Shown piece by piece: positions 45,841 through 55,499 of a stretch of DNA of 64,000 bases; position 1 is the first letter of the stretch; every line of letters starts with the position of its first letter. This stretch comes from Hyphomicrobium facile (GTDB lineage Bacteria > Pseudomonadota > Alphaproteobacteria > Rhizobiales > Hyphomicrobiaceae): contig NZ_FPCH01000001.1 of the NCBI RefSeq assembly GCF_900116175.1, forward strand, positions 870,501 through 934,500, given 5' to 3'. The notes under the pieces were generated by a model. It was not told the origin of the DNA and did no database searches. It saw only the letters and a program-made list of their open reading frames with translations. The translations under genes and the position numbers were made by a program.

Positions 45841-46184
45841 GACGCCCTGTTAGGCCCCCCCCGGGCCCGCCGCAAACCAAGTGTTGTGGCCTAAGCGCAA
45901 GACAGCGCAGTGGCTTATCCTTGGGCGTTCGCTACGGCCGACGCTGATGATCGGCGTGTAGCGTTTCCGGCATCAAGTGGGACTAAACCCATCCCCCAGT
46001 CGATCCCCCGATCGGCTGCCCACTTGACGCAAGGCTATGTGAGGCGCGGCGCTTCTTCCAGATAAAACGAATCATCTTGCTCTGAATTCGGGCAGGTGTG
46101 GCGTCTTGGATACAACTCAATGATTTATCAGTGTGCAGCGCATAATGCTGTGGATAGGCTCACCATCGAGCGCTTCAGACTGTT
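45841..46184. other. Gap with long-range inverted repeats, possible structured RNA
   Basis: About 340 bp between two terminators with no convincing gene. TCAAGTGGG (45973-45981) and CCCACTTGA (46019-46027) are perfect complements enclosing a region with further pairing (GATCCCCCGATC). It could be a non-coding RNA or the remnant of a repeat element. Confidence 0.3.
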
Positions 46185-46223
46185 TCTGGCAAAAAGAAAG
46201 GGCCGCTCCCGAAAGAGCGGCCC
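46185..46223 (-). terminator. Minus-strand terminator downstream of a 25-codon ORF
   Basis: On the minus strand GGGCCGCTC (46223-46215) pairs with GAGCGGCCC (46208-46200), followed by TTTCTTTTTG. It lies about 50 bp after the stop of the small ORF 46271-46348. Confidence 0.85.
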
Positions 46224-46270
46224 CGTGAGATCATCGTTGTGAGCGGAGTGCAATGTCTACCGCTTAGGTC

Positions 46271-46348
46271 TCAGATGCGCTCCAGGAGAGTTCCGGATGC
46301 AAGCCTGAGCGACCACGACATCGTCCGCCTCAAGATCCCACTCGACAT
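46271..46348 (-). CDS. 25-residue ORF with near-ideal Shine-Dalgarno
   Basis: ATG at 46348-46346 is preceded by AGGAGGTGATC (46361-46351), the most complete match to the 16S 3' end in the window. The predicted peptide is 25 residues, rich in Ser, Leu and Arg, starting MSSGILRRTMSW. A terminator follows. The second minus frame is open over the same bases and more protein-like (EWDLEADDVVVAQACI), but has no start codon near the binding site. It may be a regulatory leader, a tiny protein, or a gene whose real frame is masked; undecided. Confidence 0.4.
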   Translation of the reverse strand: MSSGILRRTMSWSLRLASGTLLERI

Positions 46349-46450
46349 CGGATCACCTCCTCTCGGTTGTTGAAAGATCAAGATAAGCTGGCACTGTTTG
46401 CAGGCTTTGAAAAGGGGCATGCGACGATACTGTCACCGCTGCGGCGTTCT

Positions 46451-46735
46451 CTAGTTCCATCGCGGCTGAGCGATAAGCAGCGTGACGACGAATAGCGCGG
46501 CGGCGATTGCCGGAAGGGCGAGAACTGCCAGCACCGCATTCGCTGGCCCGCGGCGTTCATTGGTCTTCAGGGTGTAGCCCACGGCGATGATCGCGCTAAT
46601 GCCGCCGAGCACGCCCAGCCAAAGCAGGATGTTGAAGGACGATACTGAGCCGTCGGCGATGCCGACGACGAAGAAGTAGAGCGCGAGAACGAGCGCGGCG
46701 ATGTCGACCGCCAGGAAGGTTCGAAAGGCCAGCAT
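46451..46735 (-). CDS. Small membrane protein, three helices
   Basis: A 94-residue protein with three hydrophobic segments (about 5-25, 34-54 and 68-90), with basic TLKTNERRGP between the second and third. No family recognised. It is 59 bp downstream of the other small membrane protein gene on the same strand, likely the same operon. The frame is open 21 codons upstream, but ATG 46735 begins the first helix. Confidence 0.7.
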   Translation of the reverse strand: MLAFRTFLAVDIAALVLALYFFVVGIADGSVSSFNILLWLGVLGGISAIIAVGYTLKTNERRGPANAVLAVLALPAIAAALFVVTLLIAQPRWN

Positions 46736-46794
46736 GGGACATCCATTGAGCTGAAGTTTGCAGCGGTCGGCGCGTGTTTCTGCGTGGCGTGCGG

Positions 46795-47205
46795 TCAATC
46801 GCTGTGCCTTCGCATTTCCATGGCTCGCCCAAAGCCTGCGAGAAGCGTTCCGAGCGCGAAGAGGGCGAGGACGACGAGTTGAAGATTGTCTTCAACGCCT
46901 TCCTTCTCGAACATGTAATCAGAGATATCGGCGTCAGACGTCTTGAACCGCTCGAGGATTTTCTCGCGTTCCGCTTCGGCTTCCTTGATCCTGTCGGCGG
47001 GGGCGTTCAACGTCTGCAGGAGAGCGATTTGATTGTCGTGAACCGCCTTGATCTGCACTTGCGCCGATTGCTGAATGCTGAAGGTCGCAAGCCGCCATTC
47101 GATCTGGCGCTTCAATGGGTCGAGATAAAACATTTGCGTTGCCGTCGCCCCGAGCAGCAACACGATCCCAAGCAGTTCGCCGAGTTGGTATCCCTTGAAG
47201 CCCAT
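46795..47205 (-). CDS. Small membrane protein with central coiled coil
   Basis: A 136-residue protein. TM1 (about 8-26, GELLGIVLLLGATATQMFYL) is followed by a helical coiled-coil stretch (about 45-100, IKAVHDNQIALLQTLNAP, RIKEAEAEREKILERF) and TM2 (about 108-127). No family recognised. GGGGGGA lies just before ATG 47205; the frame reaches 47262 upstream. It probably forms an operon with the three-helix protein downstream. Confidence 0.7.
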   Translation of the reverse strand: MGFKGYQLGELLGIVLLLGATATQMFYLDPLKRQIEWRLATFSIQQSAQVQIKAVHDNQIALLQTLNAPADRIKEAEAEREKILERFKTSDADISDYMFEKEGVEDNLQLVVLALFALGTLLAGFGRAMEMRRHSD

Positions 47206-47382
47206 CGGTCCCCCCGATTTTTTGCGCATGCCCGTTATGCTTTGATGCGGCAAAACGGGCAAGCGTCGGCTTCGGGTACGGATCGGCTACGCCTTCGATC
47301 ATTCGCTCCTCTACGCAACGGGCGGTCTGGCCGTCGCTTCGCTCGGCAAATAGCCGTCGCGAGATGCGATAAACGGATTTGG

Positions 47383-47410
47383 AAAAGCCGGGCATTTGCC
47401 CGGCTTTTTA
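47383..47410. terminator. Bidirectional rho-independent terminator
   Basis: AAAAGCCGGGC (47383-47393) pairs perfectly with GCCCGGCTTTT (47398-47408) across ATTT. No gene ends just before it on the plus strand; the rest of the 47206-47568 gap holds no convincing gene, so it may end an unrecognised small transcript. Confidence 0.85.
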
Positions 47411-47568
47411 TGCGTTATGCCCAGAACACCAGAACAAAGGGCCGGCGTGCTTGGCGCGCGAAAGATGTCTCGCTCCGCGCCCCGCAATGGTGCGCTGCGC
47501 TATTTCAATGTGTCTTGCCCGTGATTATAACTCCGTCCGGGGCATGTTTAGTCATAAGGAGTTGTCCA

Positions 47569-47787
47569 ATGACCACTTGCGCCTGTGCGAACTGCCAATT
47601 CTACGACACCCATATGGGTGGTGCGGCAAAGCATAAGGAAAAGGATACCGGATTGTGCCGGTTCAATCCGCCCCTTCCCCAAACAGCGTCCGCCAATACG
47701 CGTGCTGCTTGGCCCGTTGTCGAAAAGAGCGACTGGTGCGGACATTTTGCGGCAACCGTTGAGCGCATGACGTCGGTCGCGGCCTAA
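47569..47787 (+). CDS. Small Cys-rich protein, possible metal site
   Basis: A 72-residue protein without a signal peptide. Cys are arranged as CACANCQFYD at the N-terminus, GLCRFNPP in the middle and DWCGHF near the end; CxxC, the single Cys and the WCG Cys could make a zinc or Fe-S site. Related short proteins with C.NC.F.....C....P..WCG.F occur in alphaproteobacteria, to my recollection, without known function. AAGGAG lies about 7 nt before ATG 47569. Confidence 0.7.
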   Translation: MTTCACANCQFYDTHMGGAAKHKEKDTGLCRFNPPLPQTASANTRAAWPVVEKSDWCGHFAATVERMTSVAA

Positions 47788-47828
47788 GCATCTGAAGCAG
47801 CATCAGCTCGTTCGTGCATCGATAGAGT

Positions 47829-50135
<2,307 letters not shown>

Positions 50136-50139
50136 TTAC

Positions 50140-50570
50140 CGCCGTCATCCCCGCGAAGGCCGGGATCCGCCCAAGCTGCCGGAGCTAAGAACGAGGGCGC
50201 TCACGTGTGTAGGTCCTACGGATTGCCATCGGCCTGGATGGATCCCGGCCTTCGCCGGGATGACGGGTATGGAGACGGATATCAAATTGAAGGCATCAAT
50301 TCCCTGAACGTCATCCCCGCGCAGGCGGGGATCCGTCCAAGCAAGAGTGGATTGCCATCGGCCTGGATGGATCCCGGCCTTCGCCGGGATGACGGGTATG
50401 GAGACGGATATCAAATTGAACGCATCAATTCCCAGAACGTCATCCCCGCGCAGGCGGGGATCTGTCCAAGCTGCCGGAGCTAAGAACGAGGGCGCTCACG
50501 TGTGTAGGGTCTACGGGTTGCCATCGGCCTGGATGGATCCCGGCCTTCGCCGGGATGACGGAGTTTGTTT
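50140..50570. repeat. Cluster of tandem and palindromic repeats
   Basis: A 129-bp unit occurs twice in tandem (50220-50348 and 50349-50477) with few differences, with a third partial copy from about 50517. Each contains the palindrome GATCCCGGCCTTCGCCGGGA followed by TGAC, and a GTCATCCCCGCGCAGGCGGG variant. A second shared segment of about 43 bp (50170-50212 and 50466-50508) flanks the array. No gene. Confidence 0.85.
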
Positions 50571-50584
50571 CAGTGAACACTATT

Positions 50585-50675
50585 GTCATCCCGGGTGAGC
50601 ATTTTGCGAGACCCGGGACCCACCTTCGTCGCGGCCCTGGGTCCCGGTTCTGCGCTGCGCTCCGGCCGGGATGAC
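50585..50675. repeat. Related palindromic element
   Basis: Begins GTCATCCCGGGTGAGC and ends with GGCCGGGATGAC; internal GACCCGGGACC and GGTCCCGG-like segments pair. It is of the same type as the neighbouring array, with the same GTCATCCC ends. Confidence 0.7.
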
Positions 50676-50887
50676 AAGTGGTGAGGAAAAGCACCGACCG
50701 TCACCACCAAGGCGTTGCCCGGCTTGCAGCTGAGGCTTTCGCCTATGCCGTCTTCGCCATCGCGGCTTTGAGGTTGGCATCGACCTTCTGGAGGAAGCCG
50801 GTCGTCGATTGCGAGTATCCAGCCTGGATCGATCCCGGCCTTTCGCCGGGATGACGAGAAAAACCGGCGCGCCTTGAATAGGCGAGG
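50676..50887. other. Gap with a repeat copy and a possible gene remnant
   Basis: A further repeat copy is at 50826-50855 (GATCCCGGCCTTTCGCCGGG). On the minus strand a protein-like tail (TTGFLQKVDANLKAAMAKTA, stop at 50745-50743) has no start of its own and runs into the repeat; it may be the 3' remnant of a disrupted gene. I do not recognise it. Confidence 0.35.
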
Positions 50888-52447
50888 CTAGGCCGCGATG
50901 GCTTGCTTGGCGACTGCAACCCAGCCCTTGATCTTCTCGATGTCGGGCGGGCGGCCTTCGCGCAATACGCGCTTGCCGGCGGACGTCGTGACGAACCGCA
51001 GTACGTTGGCGGAAAGCGCGACGGGATCGGCTTCGGCGACGGCCTGTGCCGTCCTGTAGCCCGCGCCGACGAGCAATTGCGCGTGCGTGCCTCTGAGGCC
51101 GGGCACGGCCATCACGAGCCTTGCCTGATCCTGCCACTCGAGAAGCGTTTCGGCGTCGAGATGGGGATCGTTCAAAAGCTCCGCGAGCGCCTCCGGATCT
51201 TGGGCGAGGAAATCTCCGACGCTGTACACGCCGATTGCCGCGATGCGATCGGCGGTCTTCGGTCCGATGGACGGCGCGGCCTCAAGATCGTCATCCGGCA
51301 TCAGGTACGTTTTCGCTTGGATCGTGCGCTCGTCCCATTGCCTCTGTGCGGGCGCCGGCTTCTGATGTGCCGACATTGTCTCGGCGCGCGGTCTTGGCGG
51401 CGGCGCTTCGGGCAGCGCGGGTGGCTGCTCGGAGATTTGCGCGAGTGACACGGCCGATTTGGCAACGGCGAGTTCGAGCGGGGTATCGTCGCGGCCTTCG
51501 ATGCGGGCCGCGCGTTCTTCGTTCCGCTCGGCGAGTTTAGGCGCCAAAACCTCGTTGTAGTGAAGCTCGCGAATGGTCTTGTCGTCTTCCGACAGGGAAT
51601 GCCGGACGGTACCGGTCGCGCGGAGTTCGTCATAGATGGCGCTGACGAGCTTTCTGTCTTCGGCGTTCGACAGCCTTTTCTCGATGAACTTCTGCGGGAT
51701 CTCGGTGAAGCTGAGGAACGTTTCCGACGTCAGTGTCACTTCGGGCACCAGCACGTTCGCTTCGGTGATGGCGCGATCGAGAACCTTGCCGAAACTTGCC
51801 GACGCGTAGATCAAAAGCTCGGCGACGATGTTCTTGCCGATGTCGTCGAGGCCTTCTTCCGGCCGTGTCGCGCCCTTGTGGATGTCGTAGTGGGCGATGA
51901 GCTTTTCGTAATAGCGATGCGAGAACTCGGCGCTATTGCACACGAATTCGGAGAGCCAGCGCGGACCGGCGGGAACGCGAACGTCCGGGTTCGGGTAGCG
52001 TTTTTCGCCGAGCGCGCGGAGCGTATTGTAAGAGCGATTGATGCTCCATTCAGCGGCGCGATGAATGGCATTTTCGGCTTCGGTCTGGCCGGTGTGAAAC
52101 GGCATGACGGGATCGGTGAAGTAGTGGCTCAGAACGCCTGCGGCGTAGACGGCTTCGGGCCAGTTACCGGCTTTGAGTTCAAAGACGGTGCGGCCGTACC
52201 ATTCGTTCGTTTTCTCCAGCGCGCCGCCCCAATAGTTCTCGGAGACGTGCAGGACGTGGTTCTTGAAATCCTTGAACGTCACGTCGGGGGCTTTGGAGCC
52301 CTCGAGGTAGCGATCGACGTGCTTCAGGAATAGGCGCGTCCATTCTTCGCTGTCGTCGCGCGCCATGGCTTCGAGCGCGTCGAGCGCCAGCTTATGATGG
52401 GTGCCATTCGCGTGCGTGGCGTAGACAATTCGGAAGAGCAGGGACAT
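50888..52447 (-). CDS. Phospholipase C-like/DUF4332 fusion protein
   Basis: A 519-residue protein. The N-terminal half resembles zinc-dependent phospholipase C/S1-P1-like folds: THANGTHHKLALDALEAM, an AGVLSHYFTDPVMPFHTGQ helix with His and Asp ligands, and an AIHRAAEW helix. No signal peptide. After a Pro-rich linker (about 345-375) the C-terminal half (about 385-519) is a DUF4332-type domain with helix-hairpin-helix motifs (APSIGPKTADRIAAIGVYSV, VPGLRGTHAQLLVGAGYRT). It is an unusual pairing of a lipase-like domain and a nucleic-acid-binding-type fold. Function unknown. Confidence 0.8.
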   Translation of the reverse strand: MSLLFRIVYATHANGTHHKLALDALEAMARDDSEEWTRLFLKHVDRYLEGSKAPDVTFKDFKNHVLHVSENYWGGALEKTNEWYGRTVFELKAGNWPEAVYAAGVLSHYFTDPVMPFHTGQTEAENAIHRAAEWSINRSYNTLRALGEKRYPNPDVRVPAGPRWLSEFVCNSAEFSHRYYEKLIAHYDIHKGATRPEEGLDDIGKNIVAELLIYASASFGKVLDRAITEANVLVPEVTLTSETFLSFTEIPQKFIEKRLSNAEDRKLVSAIYDELRATGTVRHSLSEDDKTIRELHYNEVLAPKLAERNEERAARIEGRDDTPLELAVAKSAVSLAQISEQPPALPEAPPPRPRAETMSAHQKPAPAQRQWDERTIQAKTYLMPDDDLEAAPSIGPKTADRIAAIGVYSVGDFLAQDPEALAELLNDPHLDAETLLEWQDQARLVMAVPGLRGTHAQLLVGAGYRTAQAVAEADPVALSANVLRFVTTSAGKRVLREGRPPDIEKIKGWVAVAKQAIAA

Positions 52448-52533
52448 GGGAGCCTCAGGGTGAGCAACCGCTCCCGATGTCTACGTGAGTCGCGTTCCCC
52501 GCTCGATTGATTCGGTCCCCGAGTTGCAGGTCA

Positions 52534-53331
52534 TCAACGATTTTCGCGGTTTCGTGCGTGCTTTTCGGCCGCGAGGTTGATGATATCGGCGCTGCCGCGG
52601 CGGTCGCGGGCGATCCTGCGGGCGAGGGCCGCGCGGCGGGCGAGCTGCACGACGTTCAGCTCGCGCGGCGTCGTTTCGTCGGAGAGGACGCGTTTCAGCG
52701 TCTCAGGCGTCAGTCCGCAAGCCGCACCGAGAGCGAGCGCTTCTTCGCGGGCGACGGATTGTGCGGCTTCGATGTAGCCCATCAGCGCGGCCGCGGCGTG
52801 CGCACTGCCGAGCGGGCCGGTGCGTTCGACGTTACCGAGGAGCGCCAGAATGCTCTCCGCGATTTCGACCGAAGCGAGGTCGCCGCCGAGAAGTATTTTC
52901 GCGTGGCCGTGCAGCGTCGCCTCGGGGGCGCTGATCAATGCAGCGTCGACCAACGCGACGTTTCGCGGCTCCAGGAGTTCGAACAGCGTTTGAAATTCGC
53001 GCGGCGTGCGGGCGCCAAGATCGACGAGCACGGATCCCGGCTGCAGTCCGCCTGCAACGGCCTTCCCGCCGTCGCCCACGAGGAGCCGGCGGAACGTCTC
53101 GGTGTCTTCGATGGCGGCAAGCACGATCGGGCATCGCATGGCGATACTCGACTCGCTCGCCGGTTCGAGCATCTCGCCGTAGGCGACCGGCGGGGAGCCG
53201 GACAGCGCAGCGTACATGACAGGGAGGCGGCAACCGGCGATGCGCTCGGCGATTGCCGCGCCGAATTCGTCATTGCCGATAACGCCGACCGGCCGATTGT
53301 TCAGAGCTTGACCCATTGTGTCGTGCCCCAT
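52534..53331 (-). CDS. 6-phosphogluconate/3-hydroxyisobutyrate dehydrogenase-like protein
   Basis: A 265-residue protein with an N-terminal Rossmann-like region (VGVIGNDEFGAAIAERI). The usual GxGxMG becomes GNDEFG, so cofactor binding may be altered. Then SVLVDLGARTPREF and VDAALISAPEATLHGHAKILLGG, the substrate-binding region of the hydroxyisobutyrate dehydrogenase family, and a helical C-terminus. A catalytic role is uncertain. It lies 15 bp after the MoxR-cluster membrane protein gene, on the same strand. ATG 53316 is an alternative start. Confidence 0.72.
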   Translation of the reverse strand: MGHDTMGQALNNRPVGVIGNDEFGAAIAERIAGCRLPVMYAALSGSPPVAYGEMLEPASESSIAMRCPIVLAAIEDTETFRRLLVGDGGKAVAGGLQPGSVLVDLGARTPREFQTLFELLEPRNVALVDAALISAPEATLHGHAKILLGGDLASVEIAESILALLGNVERTGPLGSAHAAAALMGYIEAAQSVAREEALALGAACGLTPETLKRVLSDETTPRELNVVQLARRAALARRIARDRRGSADIINLAAEKHARNRENR

Positions 53332-53346
53332 CGCTATTGCTTATCG

Positions 53347-55488
53347 CTATCTTCCCTCACGCCACCAAGCCAACGCGATCAGGGCAAGCAGAGCCGAAAG
53401 CGCTGCCAGGCCCGTAAACATCGGTGTCAGCTTGACGCCGCGGGTCAGATAGGCCTGGCGGTCCTTGAGGCCAAGCCAGCCGGAACCTGCCATCACCTTT
53501 GCAGCCGACATCATTGAGATACGCGGCACGTCGATATCGGTTGCAGTCGCGAGCACGCTCGTCGGCTTTGTCCAGAAAACGCCGCCGCCCGTCGCATCGG
53601 CGATCGGCTTCATTTTCTGATCAGTTGCCGTCACTTCGCTCATTTCGCGCGGGTCTTCGACGCCGGCGTTGGCGACCGCCGTCAGCTCGCCATCGGGACC
53701 ATCGGTTTCAATTTTATAGAGTCCGGGAAGCTTCACATCGATGGCCGAGCGCCACACGCCCGCTTCGACCGGCACGGCGTCGAGCGTGACGTTCGAGGTA
53801 TCGCCGCCGGGGCCGAGAATCTTGACGGGGCCGACCTTGTCTTCCATCGAGTGGCGCTCGATCGTCAGCTTCAGGCCTTTGGCCGACGCGATGAGCCGCT
53901 CTTCCTCGAGGTCGGGCTCCTTCATCAACCAATGCGAGAGACGCCGGAGAAGATCGGTGTGCGGTCCGCCACCATCGTAACCGCGGGCCCACAGCCACGC
54001 GTGATCGGACGTCAAAAGCGCGACACGGCCTTTGCCCTTGCGATCGAGGATGAGGAGAGGCTTGTCCTCGGCGCCGTTCATGACGACGCGGCCGCGCTGG
54101 GGCGTCACCTCAGCCTGGCGGTACCATTTTCCCCACGTCGGTTCGGGCGACGCATCGGCCACCTGAGCCGCGTTCCAGCCGGGCAGGTCTTTCGTGACGG
54201 GATGTTTCTGTCCGTCGGGCGTCACCTTCGCCTTGAACGGCATTTCGAGGACACGGCCGGTCGGCGGAGCCGGGAGCACGGGCGCGAGCGGCGTCTTATA
54301 GATGCTGTAGGGGCTCGCGTAATCGTCACCGGCCGCAATGAGAAGCGCGCCACCGTGATCGTTCACGTAGCGGGCGATGTTGTCGTAGTAGAGCAACTGC
54401 AGGATGCCGCGGTGCTCGTAGCGATCGAAGATGATCAGGTCGAACTCGTTGATCTTTTCCGAGAAGAGTTCGCGCGTCGGGAACGCGATCAGCGAAAGCT
54501 GATTGATCGGCGTCCCGTCCTGCTTTTCAGGCGGACGCAAAATCGTGAAATGCACGAGATCGACGGCCGCGTCGGATTTCAGAAGGTTGCGCCACGTGCG
54601 CTCGCCGGGATGGGGTTCGCCGGATACGAGCAGCACACGGAGATTTTCGCGAACGCCTTCGGCTGCGACGACGGCGCGGTTGTTGGCGGTCGTCAACTCG
54701 CCTTCGACGGGTTGAAGCTCGATCTCGACGATGTTCGTCCCGGTGTGCGGGATCGGCATGTCGATTTTGACGTTGCGATTGATTTCGGTGCGCACCGTCT
54801 CGTCGGGCTGGCCCTCGCGCCGGACCTTCAACGTTGCGGCGCCTGAATTCGCGGACGGCGCGTGTCCCGTCTCGCGCACGGCGACCTCAATCTCGCGCGA
54901 TTGTCCGACAAGGCCATAGCGTGGCGCCTCGATGACTTCGATACGCCGGTCGAACTCGTCGGGCTTGCCTGTCAACAGGGTGTGAACCGGCGCGTCGAAG
55001 CCGAGCGCCGCGGCCGACTTCGGAACATCATGCACCTGACCGTCGGTTACGAAAACGACTCCTGCGATGCGGTCGGGCGCGGTGTCGTTCAGCGCGGCGT
55101 TGAGATCGGTGAAGAGGTTCGTTCCAGGCGGCGCGGTCTCGGAGGGAACGCCGCCCGTGACCCACTTGATATTGAGGTTCGGGATTTTTGCGAACTTCGT
55201 CTCCAGGTCGGAGCGGATCGCCTCCATTTGCTTGCTGCGGTCGGCAAGTTTCTGGCTCGGGCTTTCGTCGAGAACCACAATCGCGACGTTGGCGAGGCTT
55301 TCGCGCTGCTCTTCCTTGAGGATCGGATTGAACAGCGCGCCAATGAGCGCCGCGAGCGCTGCGGCGCGAATGAAGGCTCCGCGCGATCGGCGGAACAGCA
55401 GCGCCACGATCAGCGCGACAGCCAGCACCGTCAGGCCGATGAGGACCGGCGTCGGAAGCAGCGGGGCGAATGTGATCGACCAGTTCAA
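53347..55488 (-). CDS. Large membrane protein of the MoxR/DUF58 operon
   Basis: A 713-residue protein. Two N-terminal helices (about 13-32 and 38-57) and one C-terminal helix (about 690-708) flank a large periplasmic part. It includes a vWA-like region (VAIVVLDESPSQKLADRSKQM, GVVFVTDGQVHDVP) and a glutamine-amidotransferase-like region (FDLIIFDRYEHRGI, GGALLIAAGDDYAS, GRVALLTSDHAWLWA). The start is TTG 55488 with AGAGG 8 nt before it. It is one of four consecutive genes of a conserved set in Hyphomicrobiales whose role is unknown; similar MoxR sets assemble or mature envelope complexes. Confidence 0.85.
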   Translation of the reverse strand: MNWSITFAPLLPTPVLIGLTVLAVALIVALLFRRSRGAFIRAAALAALIGALFNPILKEEQRESLANVAIVVLDESPSQKLADRSKQMEAIRSDLETKFAKIPNLNIKWVTGGVPSETAPPGTNLFTDLNAALNDTAPDRIAGVVFVTDGQVHDVPKSAAALGFDAPVHTLLTGKPDEFDRRIEVIEAPRYGLVGQSREIEVAVRETGHAPSANSGAATLKVRREGQPDETVRTEINRNVKIDMPIPHTGTNIVEIELQPVEGELTTANNRAVVAAEGVRENLRVLLVSGEPHPGERTWRNLLKSDAAVDLVHFTILRPPEKQDGTPINQLSLIAFPTRELFSEKINEFDLIIFDRYEHRGILQLLYYDNIARYVNDHGGALLIAAGDDYASPYSIYKTPLAPVLPAPPTGRVLEMPFKAKVTPDGQKHPVTKDLPGWNAAQVADASPEPTWGKWYRQAEVTPQRGRVVMNGAEDKPLLILDRKGKGRVALLTSDHAWLWARGYDGGGPHTDLLRRLSHWLMKEPDLEEERLIASAKGLKLTIERHSMEDKVGPVKILGPGGDTSNVTLDAVPVEAGVWRSAIDVKLPGLYKIETDGPDGELTAVANAGVEDPREMSEVTATDQKMKPIADATGGGVFWTKPTSVLATATDIDVPRISMMSAAKVMAGSGWLGLKDRQAYLTRGVKLTPMFTGLAALSALLALIALAWWREGR

Positions 55489-55499
55489 AAGTTATGCCT

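Noticed and set aside
46934-47395. 153-residue minus-strand ORF upstream of the coiled-coil membrane protein
   Set aside because: It overlaps that gene in another frame, begins within the terminator hairpin and lacks a binding site.
50140-50580. CRISPR-like array
   Set aside because: The repeated units are palindromic and of unequal length, the intervening segments are themselves repeated, and no cas gene is present.
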